A DNA stretch of 64,000 nt from assembly GCA_030549495.1 (NCBI GenBank), contig JAUIRK010000110.1, positions 496,001 to 560,000 of the forward strand, written 5' to 3'. How positions within the stretch are numbered: the stretch's first letter is position 1; each line of letters begins with the position of its first letter. Both the position numbers and the translations under genes were made by a program. Below are positions 24,369-34,019 of the stretch, piece after piece. This DNA is from Nectonema munidae (Eukaryota > Nematomorpha > Nectonematoida > Nectonematidae). The notes beneath the pieces were generated by a model. That model had not been told where the DNA came from. It did no database searches and worked only from the letters and a program-made list of their open reading frames with translations.

Positions 24369-24883
24369 AACAAAGCTCTCAAGAAAATAAAAAGTGGTAG
24401 AATTTATAACGGTAAGCATTGGAGATACTTAAAAATCGTTAAATTACCGCATAAATTAGTAGTTGGCATATGTGCAGTTTGCAAATCGATTTCAATTAAA
24501 AAATCAATACAAAGAAAACAACAACAATTTATATTTAGTACAATATATAGAACACAAATAAATTTAAGGAATATTTATTTATGATAATTTTAAGAATATT
24601 TTTAAAACAAGATTTAATAATATGACTAAAATGTTGATATAAATAGTTAAAACTATAAAAAATAAATAAAAACCTCTTCTATATTTCTTCTAGGAAGATG
24701 AAGTAATGACAGTAAAAAGTTTCTTTGAACTTGTGGTTGAAAGTTCTCAAAATTTTTGTAAACATGTTCAAGAACATTTTTGTTGAGATGAGGAGAAACA
24801 ATTTTACTAACCCATTTATCATCACTATCATTTAGTTTATTATGTAACCAAAGAGTGATATCAGCTTCTCTAACAGATGACAT
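17573..24883 (-). CDS. NELFA: NELF-A, negative elongation factor subunit A (5' part: exons 1-3)
   Basis: Three minus-strand exons encode the conserved N-terminal part of NELF-A, a subunit of the NELF complex that, with DSIF, holds RNA polymerase II in promoter-proximal pause in the nucleus. Together they give about 194 residues. MSSVREADITLWLHNKL and LLSLLHLPRRNIEE (exon 1) continue without a gap into WKVEISLIIEK and LMETFPENGTLSF (exon 2), then FLPLESLYL and KHFTLKRKPKSAALKAELL (exon 3). These are the hallmark blocks of the family in the right order, and reading phases agree at both junctions (phase 0, then phase 1). Intron 1 is 2859 bp and intron 2 is 3869 bp; both contain transposon relics. 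Exon 3 ends in a GTAAGT donor. The rest of the gene, including the C-terminal tentacle and pol II/RNA-binding parts, should lie at lower coordinates but was not recognised, so it may be beyond the window. All three exons look functional. Confidence 0.9.
18180..18240 (+). repeat. tRNA-like A/B box pair, possible SINE head
   Basis: TAGTTGGTTGATATTCACG resembles an A box and CAGTTCAAACCTC a B box (consensus GGTTCRANTCC) with suitable spacing, immediately upstream of the hammerhead-like motif. Box matches are imperfect and no full cloverleaf folds. It may be the start of a SINE or chance. Confidence 0.25.
18255..18284 (+). ncRNA. Hammerhead-ribozyme-like motif
   Basis: The core CTGATGA (18255-18261) is followed by a short hairpin (GCT/AGC around TCAGT), then GAAA (18275-18278), a tiny potential helix III (ACC/GGT) and a GTC triplet (18282-18284) at the expected cleavage position. 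A weak helix I can form between GTAGAA before the core and TTTCAC after GTC, with one mismatch and one wobble. Minimal hammerheads of this layout are known in Penelope-like retroelements and retrozymes. Helix II is short, so activity is uncertain. Confidence 0.45.
19260..20705 (+). pseudogene. hAT transposase relic (ZBED/SCAND3-like) in NELF-A intron 2
   Basis: Scattered frames give, in order, HTIAEEIIKPYVGKMEESM, then TLMEVADIAVKVINLIRAKAI, RCLSRVNCLSRIHEVRNEVK, EEFDIMLAYLADTFGRLNEM, QCPDVTVSDVQDKFVD and later TTYLCESVFSNLA with KNRLVG of the C-terminal dimerisation region. This is the hAT group often annotated as SCAN-domain or zinc-finger BED proteins (DUF4371-like). The segment holding the first two catalytic Asp is missing or unrecognisable. 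A GTTGAGAAGCCC sequence near 20690 resembles the hAT right end of this group. It lies antisense to NELF-A. Confidence 0.75.
21646..21814 (-). CDS. NELFA: NELF-A exon 2
   Basis: 169 bp, 56 codons plus one base. The acceptor is TTTTATTTTGCGTAG and the exon opens TGG AAA. It encodes WKVEISLIIEKMRS then DEWAYVLAKLMETFPENGT, matching the family block (I/V)xxLxxFPxxGSL. The donor is placed at GTATCT (last exon base 21646). An alternative donor GTGAAA nine bases earlier keeps the same phase and would drop three residues. Confidence 0.85.
22925..23650 (+). pseudogene. hAT transposase relic in NELF-A intron 1
   Basis: Weak but ordered similarity to the GTF2IRD2/ZBED hAT group. VPELLAITKHLNTPNLKLKE matches the conserved FLxDITxHLNxLNLKLQG block. 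After an ill-defined middle, CERFFSTLKMNKIYLRSKFT-like sequence in mixed frames matches the CExxFSKMKxxKSxxRxRLT block near the C-terminus. Stops and frame changes are frequent, so this is the oldest of the hAT relics here. Confidence 0.55.
23791..24230. repeat. Inverted-end repeat with C/G homopolymers
   Basis: The left end reads GGGTTATCT, a C run, then ACTCTAAAAAATTTAAA. The right end, inverted, reads GGGTTATTATT, then a C run, then CACTCTAAAAAATTTTTTAAA. This is an imperfect inverted repeat of about 40 bp enclosing about 440 bp. Inside are the piggyBac-type MITE and a (TA)n tract. No transposase or convincing target duplication was found. Confidence 0.45.
23885..23990. mobile_element. piggyBac-type MITE, 106 bp, TTAA flanks
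   Basis: Flanked on both sides by TTAA (23881-23884 and 23991-23994). The ends are CCCATTTAAGACCA on the left and, inverted, CACATTTACAACCA on the right: 11 of 14 match, beginning with C as in piggyBac. A related sequence starts right after a TTAA at 53360 (TCCATTTAGGACCA, then AAGGGAACGCAG). It is non-coding. Confidence 0.6.
24674..24883 (-). CDS. NELFA: NELF-A exon 1 (coding part)
   Basis: 70 codons from ATG at 24883 to GAG at 24676-24674, followed by the donor GTTTTTAT. This donor is weak by consensus but fixed by the family alignment, in which RRN-EE is followed by WK at the start of exon 2. The start is chosen because NELF-A proteins begin with M-x-x-hydrophobic-R-E/D-x-D-T and a SLWLHNKL block within 20 residues, exactly as here. 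Upstream (24884-25100) is AT-rich and no core promoter motif was identified with confidence. Confidence 0.9.
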
Positions 24884-26712
24884 TTGAAAAAGAATCTTAT
24901 TTATTTTTGAAAAAATTATTTGTAACCATTTTATTAATTGGGTAAAAAATGTTTTTGATAAAAAGATTGATAAATCGGAGATTAAACTAGTGAAAAAATG
25001 TTAAAATGTTTGAAAAGGGAAAAAATATATCTTTTAGGAACTATATATAGTATTTTAAACTAATTTATTTTTATAGAATTGAAAATGCTACCTTTATTTA
25101 TAAATAATTATTCAGTCTTGTCTTGGCCCAAGTTGGAACGCAATAATCGACTGAACAGAATCTAATCTTATAGTTAACTATTCCAAATGTCCACAAAAAA
25201 ATAATAATTTTACTATTTATCACCCCGTAATTCGAGATACATTAGGAAGAAAAAAAATTATAATAATAATAACTTTATTGAACAAAAAAAACATTTGTTT
25301 TTTGTCTGCTCATATTTTTTATATATAAAGGAAATGTGCTTATGAATGAACAAATAGATGTGCGAATATATCTGCTATAAAGAACCTTATATATAAATAC
25401 ATTGTAATAGAATAGCATGGATTGTGAAGAATATATACAAGGGAAAACCATAATAGATAGAAAAAACTTATTAAAATTCCCTTTTGAATAAAAGCAAATT
25501 GTCATAAAAGCAGAGAGATGATGGTAAAACTGCATCAGAATGAAGTAAAATTGAGATTTGAAAGAGAAATGAAGATGAATCAATTTCTTTGATTGATAAG
25601 GAAGGTTTGTTGGAGATATTAAAGCACTTTCTGTCCGTAAGGCTATATGCTCGCATTATGCTTATGATGGTTAATCACAATTTTTGTGAATTTATTTTTA
25701 GAGTTGGGAGCCTTAGGGATCGAACCCCTGACCTTTAACTGTTAAGCTGAGAAGTACACCCTAACAACCATTGAGGCTCAATAAGGAAGGTGAGAAATAT
25801 TTTAATAAGTAATTGAGTAAGTTATCTAAAAAAAAGGAAAGAAAACAAGCGAAGAAGTGAAAAAATATTATCAAAAAATATAGTAACACGTGTGTATACA
25901 CACAATTTGATTCTTTTCAACCAAGTAGAAATTCTTTAAATCTTTTTTTGAAATTTTCAGAATTACATTTTCTCTAATACCTATTGGAAGTGAATTCCAT
26001 ACTTTGATAGCATAAGAAAACTATGCCTATAAAGAGAGGTATTGCATGTTTTCAATATGATATTATTCTTATATCTAAGATCATAATAAAGAAAATAACC
26101 CAGATAATTTTACAACAATAGCTGACCAATTTCAAAATGTTATTAGTCTTTGTAATAAAAGTTATGTTTTTATAAAACATTTTTTTCCTCATAAGGAAAA
26201 CCATCTTCCTTTCTATTATACATAGAATTTCGATTACAGCAATCATTAAATTCTATTGAAAAACGTTAAAGCATAAACCGTACTTTTGCATTTATTTCCG
26301 TGTTACTTAACTAATTTTTTGTTTCAAGGGAAAAAACTTAAAAAGAAATCAACAAACATTTCTATTTATTTTGGGCTGATATGTCTCCGATGGGATAAGG
26401 AATATAAAACATATTTTTCAATTTTAATTTATGTTGCAAGTAAGGTAAAAAATGGATACATTATTATTGGTTGCGAGAGGCACGACTAAAACATGCGGCC
26501 ACACGAATTTACATGCCGACAACTATTTGAAAGGATATAAAAACTTGTTTAAATGTCTAAAAAATTGGAAATGCTTCTAGAGATCAAAATATTTAAAAAA
26601 ATTTACTTTTCTCAGGTGAAAAGTTTAAACGATCTAAAAACTGTTTTTTCTTTTTTTGTGAGCGATTTTATTACATTTTTCTCCACCTAATAGGTAAATC
26701 GGAAGATGCTAT
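24884..26712. other. Region upstream of NELF-A, no gene recognised
   Basis: AT-rich DNA with one tRNA-like sequence (25707-25779). Open frames on the minus strand around 25275-25656 and 26052-26246 have no recognisable motif. The NELF-A promoter must lie in the first part if exon 1 carries the transcription start. Confidence 0.5.
25707..25779 (-). repeat. tRNA-like sequence (pseudo-tRNA or SINE head)
   Basis: The 73-nt length is that of a tRNA. The ends GAGCCTC and AAGGCTC pair in six of seven positions as an acceptor stem. A B box GGGTTCGATCCC is clear, but the T arm lacks a base relative to a normal seven-base loop. The D and anticodon arms do not fold cleanly. A tRNA pseudogene or tRNA-derived SINE is more likely than a working tRNA gene. 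Confidence 0.5.
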
Positions 26713-26928
26713 ATGCCGCTTTGCAACGACTTTGAAACTCCCGAACAACTCTTGTTTCTTTGTTCAACAACTTCTATTTTAACAGACCGATTCAATGTCT
26801 CTCTCATCAAAAATGGCGATTTCGCTTTAACTTCACTACCAGAAATTTGTCATAGGCCCCATTTGATAACTCGATTTGCATCATTACTTAAGTCAATAAA
26901 ACTAATTTTGACGTATAATCCACCTTAG
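26713..26928 (+). pseudogene. LINE C-terminal fragment
   Basis: PLCNDFETPEQLLFLCSTTS resembles the Cys/His segment (CPLCxxxxETxEHLLxxC) at the C-terminus of non-LTR retrotransposon ORF2 proteins. The frame is open for 71 codons and ends at a stop. Upstream catalytic parts are absent, so this is a short, truncated relic. Confidence 0.4.
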
Positions 26929-27247
26929 TTTATCAATTTTGCTTCTCACCTAAGCATGTCCCTTCTTTTTTTTGAGGGAAAGAGAGAGAATTTTATTATA
27001 AAAAAAGATAGTTCACAAAAATAATAAAGTGGAGCAAACAATGTGTATATATGTTAATATTTATAATATATATTCACATGAAGAGCTATATTATCTTTTT
27101 CAAGATTATCATTATAGAAAAAATTAATAGCCAAATATGGCCGTGAATTAGATTTTTCCAGTTGAATATATAAAAAAAAAATTTTTTTTTGCAAACCAAC
27201 AAGTATAGCTTAAAAGTTCATATGGAAAACCCAAGGTAAAGTCTAGA

Positions 27248-28905
27248 TTAGATTATATTTTGTATGTACTCAGAAGATGATTTTTTATTTTTTTTTAAAT
27301 AAAAGTAATGACATGGTAGATTTTCAAAGAGATGCACATTATCATTATAAAATTCATTAACTTTTTTTATTAAAGAAATACTTGATCCTTTTAGTCTATA
27401 GGTAATTTTTAAAGGTTTATGAGAGTTCCTAGTGTTATGTGAAAGATTTTCCCGATATCTTATCAGTGGCCCGAAAACATACTGTAAACAACCGTTGGAA
27501 TATTTATAGAGAAATACTCCAACCCTTTGTTTAAAAATATCTTCCACTTTCAATAATTCATTCTGAATAAAAATCTCTGAAGTGTGGTCCATCTTATTCA
27601 TGTTAAAAATTATTCGTATAGCTCTCTTTTGAAGAATTTGAATACGTTTTTTCCCAAAGGGAAACCAATTTATGAGGCTATAATTAACATAAGAAAGGAA
27701 TAATTGCTTATAAATCAAAAGTTTAATTTTTAATGGGAAAATATTTTTAGTAAAAAACAAAATACCAATGACTCGATTTAGATCGAGGGCCAACTGATCG
27801 ATGTGTTGCCTAAATTTCATTTTATTATCAAATAATAACCCAAGTACTTCAGCAATACTTGTGGACTTTAAAAAGTTATATTTCCTATTCTTATTGGAGA
27901 TTATCATGCATTTGGATTTCTTTTTGTTCAAAATCAAATTATTTTCAGAACACCAGTTGTAGAGTTGGTCTATGTTCTTATTCAAGCTATATGTGTCGAT
28001 AACTTCACCATTTTTTACTTTAGATAAAGGGAGATAAGCGAAGATGTCGTCTGCAAAGAGCAGAAACTCAAAAAGGTTTGGAAGAAAATGTTGTTGATAG
28101 CTATGCTGAAAAGTAAGGGCCCCAAAATGGATCCCTGGGACACCATTTTTGAGGGATAGCTTCTTAGAAAAAGCATAAAAGCTTTATAATCAACATTGTC
28201 TTCATTTAGTAAAAAGTTGTCAATTAAAGTTTGAGTTTCATATCGTGTCGGAAGAGTAATAGTTGGGATTAGTGAGCCTGCTGTAATGAAGTTAAAAAAC
28301 TTCTGCGTTAAATAATTCTTCATTCTTAATAAATCAAAATTAAAGTCGCCGCAAAAAATGTTAACTTTATTTCGGTCAATATTAAAGATCAAGTTTTCAA
28401 AAAAAGAAAAAAAATTATTTACTAGATCCTTATTGGTGGTGGGTAGTCTATATATATTGTGAACCGTGATATTTTTCTGTTTTTGTAGATAAAGGTCAAT
28501 ACTCTGGTATTCGAACGAGTCAATAAAATGTGCACCTTCACCAATTTGATAATTGATGTCATTCCTAACAAAAAATTGGAGACCGCCATACTTAGAATAT
28601 CTTTTAGGGATATTTATTGTAGAATAATTAGGTATACGGAAATAATCCTCATTTTTATCTAGCCAGGTCTCTTGTAAACATATTAGAGTTAAATCTTTTA
28701 CTATGCATGTAGACAACTTGTTCAAAAAAATTACAAGTTTAGCGAATTTGCTTTTTAGTGATTGCGCATTAAGAGATAAAATATTCATATCATAAAATCC
28801 GTATAACTTAGAATTTAAATGAACTTCATATGAACTTTTGAGTTGACTGTTAGTATCTAAATATAAGTTAGTGTGATACAATAAATTTTTACCTTCAACC
28901 ATCAT
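27248..28905 (-). pseudogene. LINE ORF2: endonuclease and partial reverse transcriptase
   Basis: The endonuclease is well preserved: ILSLNAQSLKSKFAKL, LICLQETWL (catalytic Glu), GGLQFFVRNDI, FCGDFNFDLL (GDFN motif) and TLIDNFLLN. Coding then jumps to SQGSILGPLLFSIAINN (RT motif B), so a large internal part is deleted. A frame change near 28060-28090 precedes FLLFADDIFAYLPLS (catalytic Asp pair). The remaining thumb and C-terminal part (27985-27248) is open: VLGLLFDNKMKFRQHI, then KLLIYKQLFLSYVNY and ILQKRAIRIIF. A dead copy. Confidence 0.8.
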
Positions 28906-30083
28906 GGAATAATGTGATGCTCTGAACGCGTTTCAATTCCTTGATAACATATGGACAACTGTAACTCATTGATGCATGATTATTTGATGACTCTCCATTT
29001 TTGGTACAAGTATGACATTTGTACTTTGTGCTATCATCTTTAAATGGACAAACAATATAATCATGGGATGAAGAACAATATTTGCAAGTTGCATCTTTCT
29101 TACAATTTGATGTAATGTGCCCAAAAAGAAGACATTTACTACATTGTATATATGAAAAAAACGGACGGCATTTTACAACTTCCATCATCATAAAGAAGGT
29201 AAAATCATTTTTCTTGAGGAAGGAGAAAATTTCAGGAGCTACTTTAACAACAACAATCTTTTTTTCATTTTGGATATCTTTTGAAAAAAGTACATCAAAA
29301 GTTCTGCCATCATCAACCATTTTTTTGATAAATTCATTTTTATTCATAATCAATTCAGTCAACAAGTTATTTTCAATACTTTGTGAGATAACAAATGAAA
29401 CTCTTGGTAATACTACCTTGGTTCTAACAGCTTTTAATTGTTCTTCTTTCCTCAAAAGATTTTCAGCTTTTTCTAGACTTTGATTGTCTCGAAAACGAAG
29501 TCTGTATACTTTTTTCGTCTTCTTATTGGATACCACTTTAACTCCATTTAGAATGAGTGATGTCTTTTCAGCTAATTGGTCGACTTTCAAGCTCTCTGAT
29601 TTTACATATAAAGTGTGTTGTTTATTTTCAGGCTTTCTAACTGCGTCAGCGAATGTAAATGACGATTGTGGTGATTTTGCAACATCTCTACTATAACAAA
29701 TATTTTTTTTGAGATTCTTTTGTTTCTTTCATCTCTTTCAGAGAGCTTGATATTAACGTCAAATCTTCAACATGTTTATCAAAATTTGTTTTCAATGAGT
29801 AAATAACTTTATTTTGGTCATCTAATTGATTTTTCAACTCATTTACTACATTTGTCAGATTAGCAATTAGCGAATTAGATTTTTCTTTTTCTCTTATTTC
29901 TGAATCACGGCACTTTTGACAATGCCATTTGATTCCTTCGTTATTATATTTATCGAGAATTTTGAATAAGGAGGGATCAAATTTTTGGCAATTATAACAT
30001 AACCACTTTTCACAGCAATCGCACTTCACAAGACGAGACGATCTTACTTGACAACTCTCACATTCCCAGCTCTCATTCTCCAT
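28895..30083 (-). pseudogene. LINE ORF1: PHD finger, coiled coil, RRM-like, zinc knuckles
   Basis: The first segment (30083-29691) opens MENESWECESCQVRSSRLVK and carries a PHD-like Cys/His cluster (CESC, CDCCEKWLCYNC, WHCQKC), then a coiled coil (LIANLTNVVNELKNQL). After one frame change in a T-rich run near 29700, the second segment continues (FADAVRKPENK, then MKVDQLAEKTS at 29590) through an RRM-like domain to Cys knuckles CSKCLLFGHITSNC and CKYCSSSHDYIVC. The architecture fits ORF1 of CR1-like LINEs that bind their own RNA. Confidence 0.78.
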
Positions 30084-30379
30084 GAATAAAATTGAGAAAT
30101 AAAAGAGAAACTTATTACTTAAAAATTTGTCAGAAGATAATTGAGGCTTGTTGGAATTGAAATTGTTTTGGTATTGGTTTGTATTTACCTTCTTATGTTT
30201 CTACCTCTATATTTCCTTTTCTTAAATTCTTTACTTTCTTTACACCTTTTACGCTTTTAACGACAACAACGTTACCCATTCTGTTTCAACACTTTTAAGC
30301 ATAATTGCCAGCTTTCGGACCTTCAGGTCTACAAGCTGCGTCAACTACAACAAACAAACAAACAAAATTACTTAAAAAT

Positions 30380-31356
30380 AGATCGGAATTAACTCAGGCA
30401 AGCCGCAAAACGGCTAAGCACCTTCCCTCTTGACAGTCAACGCTCATTGCTGTGAAAAACCAGTCCGGGATAATTATTACCAACTTTATTCGGAAATGCT
30501 TTAAACTGCGATCATTTAAAGCTCGGGCAACAATAAAGTTGAAATCTAAATGATCAGCGACATCACCTTACCAAGCTGCTTTTTACGCATTTGCGCACAA
30601 AGTGCCTACTGATGTAGAATGCAACAAAAACTTAGGATGGGTTTGTTGTCGGAAGCGCTACAAATCCTCTGTTTTTCCCACCATGCACCGGCACCTTCAG
30701 TATACACAGAAATAAATTTATCCATAGGTACATTTTTTTCTTTAGAGAACTCCATAAAAGATATGAATAAATCCTCCCTCCTCGTTGTCCCTTTCTGTGG
30801 CAAAACGGTAAGACTTTCCTCCGCAATGTGTCACCTGCAACGTAACGTGCAATAACACTGAACTGGGATAAATTAATCACATCTGTTGATTCATCCAAAG
30901 CAAGAGAAAAATATTTCGCTGCATTTATGTCCTTCACGTGTTGTCTCTCCACTCAATTTAACATCATAATGGTACCATAATTTTGCTGACAGAGGCATTT
31001 CTTTTATTCTTTTAATTATATTGTCTTTATCCGAGAAGTCGTTAAAAAGTTCATTGGCAACATCAAGCATGAATGTTTTGACATATTCGCCATCTGTAAA
31101 TGGCTTTCCGTTCCTCACAATTCCTAACAAACCAGCAAATTAAAAAAGCTAGCCGAACTAAAGTCACTTTGTCGGGTCCATACAGGGAGTTGCTGCTAAC
31201 TAGCTTGCACTCTGGACAGTAGCTCTTGATAAGCCTTCTTTCTGGTGATATGCATTTTCGTGATACCTCCCTTTTTTCTAAAGGCCACCTGATTTATCTG
31301 AGAGTCAGACCATGTCTTCAAAAGAGTCTGGCTCGCGAGCCATAGGTTTCTGACCC
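30380..31356 (-). mobile_element. hAT fragment (ZBED5-like), 3' part missing
   Basis: The left end at 31356 reads CAGGGGTCAGAAACCTATGG on the minus strand, a hAT terminus. Inside, mixed frames give RNGKPFTDGEYVKTFMLD, KYFSLALDESTDVINLSQF (first catalytic Asp), VYTEGAGAWW at the second catalytic site (normally TDGAPAM, so altered), FCCILHQ and, further on, FIVARALNDRSLKHF. The sequence breaks off near 30380 where the CR1-like LINE's 5' region starts, so the C-terminal half and right end are lost. Confidence 0.75.
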
Positions 31357-31364
31357 CTGGTTTA

Positions 31365-31742
31365 GAGGAATAACGAGGTCTTCTATGTTTTGCGGTATTG
31401 CTAGAATGATTTCGGCCTTTTTGCCTATACTGTCTGAGATTTCTTGGAGTTTCTGTAGGTTGTAGAAAATTTCGGAGTTTCTTGCGTATCTCTAGCTGTT
31501 TTTCATTTCGTGGAGTACTTTTAAATTTTCTATTCCCAAAACACCGGAGCATGAATTTGGTCATTCACTTTATTCACTAGTTCGTTTTCTTTTAGTTATA
31601 TTTTGACTTTGCAATAGTTTCCTGAACGTCGAAGTTCACACTCATACGATATCACTTCATTAGCTCATTCTTTTTGTTTCGAGTACACATAGCCTTCAAA
31701 AGCTTTTTTTATTCCATCTTTGTCAGATTTTATGAATTCCAT
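31365..31742 (-). pseudogene. FLYWCH zinc-finger relic (MULE-type)
   Basis: From ATG at 31742: MEFIKSDKDGIKKAFEGYVY and SYECELRRSGNYCKVKI, then after a stop KENELVNKVNDQIHAP. This follows the FLYWCH pattern (GY-Y, W/Y-x-C, C-x-A/V, H-x-H) with one of the final His replaced. FLYWCH domains of this style open Mutator-like transposases and some host proteins. Coding-like sequence continues in mixed frames to the hAT end at 31356, so the hAT inserted in or next to it. No transposase core was seen. Confidence 0.5.
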
Positions 31743-32141
31743 GTGGATCCAATTTTAAAAACTAAATTTCAAGAAAAAAATAATGAGATGTGATGATGCA
31801 CACGCTATTCGAATCACATATCTATATGTATCTGTTTATCAAAAAATAGTGAAATATGATGAAGCACACGCTTTTCAAATTACACAATGTCTGTCTATCT
31901 TTTGATTAATTTCTTTTTGATATTTTGATGTAATTTTTTATTCAAGTACACAAAAATTAAGAATATAAAAAATTTGATTAATTTATTTGTTAAATTAGAA
32001 AATTAATTTCTCCCTTATAATTAAAGTAAAAAAGTATAAATAAAAAAAATAAAAAAAATAATAATATTTAATAATTTTTTAATTTAATAATATTAAATTT
32101 AAATAAAAAATTAAAGTATAAATCAATGCTTTGATAACTAT

Positions 32142-32676
32142 AATTGATTTTTATAAAAAAAATGAATATCCCCGCTGAATTCAGCATGCTTTAAAATGGG
32201 AATATATGTGTAAAAAACATTTTATAATTATTTAGATAAAAAGTTTCTTTTTTGAGATGAGCTGTCATATGTAAATCACTTTTTTGACAGGTTTGATTGA
32301 TTTTCATAAAAAATGAATATCACCACTGAATTCAGCATATTTGAAAATGGGTATACATGTGTAAAAAACTTTATACACTTATTTAGATAAAAAGTTCCTT
32401 TTTGAGATGCGCTGTCATATTTAGATCAATTTTTTGACAGGTATGATTGATTTTCATAAAAAATAAAAATAAATATCACAACTGAATTCAGCATATTTGA
32501 AAATGGGTATACATTTGTAAAAAACTTTATATACTTATTTAGGTAAAAAGTTCCTTTTTGAGAAGAGCTGTCACATTTAGATCAATTTTTTGACAGGTTT
32601 GATTGATTTATATAAAAAATGAATATCACCACTGAATTCAGCATATTTGAAAATGGGTATACATGTGTAAAAAACG
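32142..32676. repeat. Tandem repeat, unit about 150-156 bp, 3.5 copies
   Basis: Unit starts at about 32142, 32295, 32445 and 32601. Each contains ACTGAATTCAGCATATTTGA and ends TTTTTTGACAGG. The last copy is partial and joins directly to piggyBac coding sequence at about 32676. The first unit is the most diverged, the later ones are close to each other. Confidence 0.9.
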
Positions 32677-33652
32677 TCTACAGAAAAAGATTTTGGAGTT
32701 CCTTTCATAGCAAATATTATGACTCGTAATCGATTTGAAATCTTACGTGCATCCCTTCATTTCAATGACAATAATAAATGCTTGCTGAGATCAGATGCAA
32801 ATTATGATAAAGCCTACAAAATACGTCCGATATTTCAAATTCTCAATAAAAGCTTTCAAAGTTCTCGTTTCCCATCTCTTTATCAAGCTTTAGACGAGCA
32901 TATGGTAAAATTTAAAGGTCAGAATCCATGCAAACAATACATAAAGAATAAACCAGTCAAATGGGGTTTTAAATTTTTTTGCAGGTGTGCATCTGAAGAT
33001 GGATATCTATATCAGTTTAATCTCTATACTGGAAAATGTGAAGATAGAAAAGAAAACTTGGGAGTGGGTGAAAAAGTTGACTTTTAATATTGAAAATAAA
33101 TGCTGTGGGGTATTTTACGACAACTTTTTTAATTCTCTAGAGTTGGCAGACAGTTTATCATCAAAGAATGTTTTTGTATGTGGTACTATACGTTCAAATC
33201 GTAAAAATTTGCCAAACTTCAAAACTGATAAAGAAATGAAAAGAGGGGAACACCAAGATTTTTATTCTTTTGGTCTTTCTTGTATAAAATGGAAAGATAA
33301 CCGTAGCGTTTTTTTGATTTCTAATTTTTTAGATGGCAAAAATTTGGAAACGATCCAAAGAAAAATCGGCAAAAAAAGTTTCAATCATTTCTCCTGAAAT
33401 TGTTTTAAAATAGAATAAACTAAATTTAATGGACCAAAGACTTTATAGAAGATTTTCAAAAAAATATTACTGCAAGATTTTTTTTGACTTACTTTCAATT
33501 TGTATAAACAATTCACATGTGATATATTCTAGTTTGAATAACTTTTGGATATTTAGCCATGAAATATTGAAAGAACCTTTGAAATATATATAAACCCTTA
33601 CATTCATCTTATATCATGACTCAAACACACTTTTTTATCCTGCGTCATAGGG
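32677..33652 (+). mobile_element. piggyBac element, right end present
   Basis: Transposase sequence is followed by a right end reading (inverted) CCCTATGACGCAGGATAAAA, with TTAA immediately outside (33653-33656), the hallmark of piggyBac insertion. No left end was found. The 150-bp tandem array occupies the place where the transposase N-terminus and left end should be. Confidence 0.75.
32700..33397 (+). pseudogene. piggyBac transposase, all three catalytic Asp visible
   Basis: Opens within the conserved block MTRNRFEILRASLHFNDN. The first catalytic Asp is in ALDEHMVKFKG. KPVKWGFKFFCRC and GYLYQFNLYTG follow, then a short deletion with a frame change near 33065-33085. The second Asp is in FYDNFFNSLELADSL, then FVCGTIRSNRKNLP and the third Asp in IKWKDNRSVFLISNF. 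The C-terminal part is lost after TIQRKIGKKS, and the N-terminus upstream of the MSRNRF-like block is absent. Closest in style to PGBD4-type transposases. It is better preserved than the piggyBac relic at 15630. Confidence 0.85.
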
Positions 33653-34019
33653 TTAATAGAAAAGAACCACTTATAAATTAATAAAAATCAAATTTTAAAG
33701 TAAAGTAAAGTAAAGTTTATTGACAAAAAAAACAAATCGAGTGTTGCAAAAAAACAAAAAATTTTTTTGGAGTGCATCATAAATAATTCGTGTTCTTCTG
33801 AAGGAATCCAAAGGGAAATGAATCCGTCGAGATGGAAGATCTTCAGTTGAAACAATTTCAGAAATTAACTCATGAATAAAAAATAAAAAATTTTTACATA
33901 TCGTTTATAATATATATAAATATAAATAATAGAGTGTATACGAAGTGAAACACAGATTGCAATATTTTTATATGTGACACAATATTCATAAGGAAACAAG
34001 GAAAAGTATATATATATAT

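Larger units (their letters stand above)
21815..24673 (-). other. NELF-A intron 1
   Basis: A 2859-bp intron bounded by GTTTTTAT and TTTTGCGTAG. It holds a hAT relic (22925-23650), a TTAA-flanked piggyBac-type MITE (23885-23990) nested in a larger inverted-end structure (23791-24230), a (TA)n-rich patch and an (AAT)n microsatellite near 24338-24366. No other gene was seen. Confidence 0.7.
27160..30365 (-). mobile_element. CR1-group LINE with PHD/zinc-knuckle ORF1
   Basis: A near full-length non-LTR retrotransposon on the minus strand. The order is a 5' leader from about 30365, ORF1 (30083-28895) and ORF2 (28905-27248). ORF1 and ORF2 overlap by 11 bases at ATGATGGTTGA, where the ORF2 ATG sits inside the end of ORF1. 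ORF2 has the apurinic-like endonuclease, then an internal deletion that removes the fingers and most of the palm, then RT motif B onward. Its 5' end abuts the truncated hAT at 30380-31356. Clade assignment to the CR1/L2/Jockey supergroup is by motif style only. Confidence 0.8.

Noticed and set aside
25707-25779. Functional tRNA gene
   Set aside because: The acceptor stem and B box are good, but the T loop is one base short and the D and anticodon arms do not fold.
29082-29483. Plus-strand open frame of 133 codons
   Set aside because: Antisense to LINE ORF1 zinc-knuckle and RRM-like sequence.
32142-32676. CRISPR-like array
   Set aside because: The units are ~150-bp contiguous tandem copies without distinct spacers, in animal nuclear DNA.
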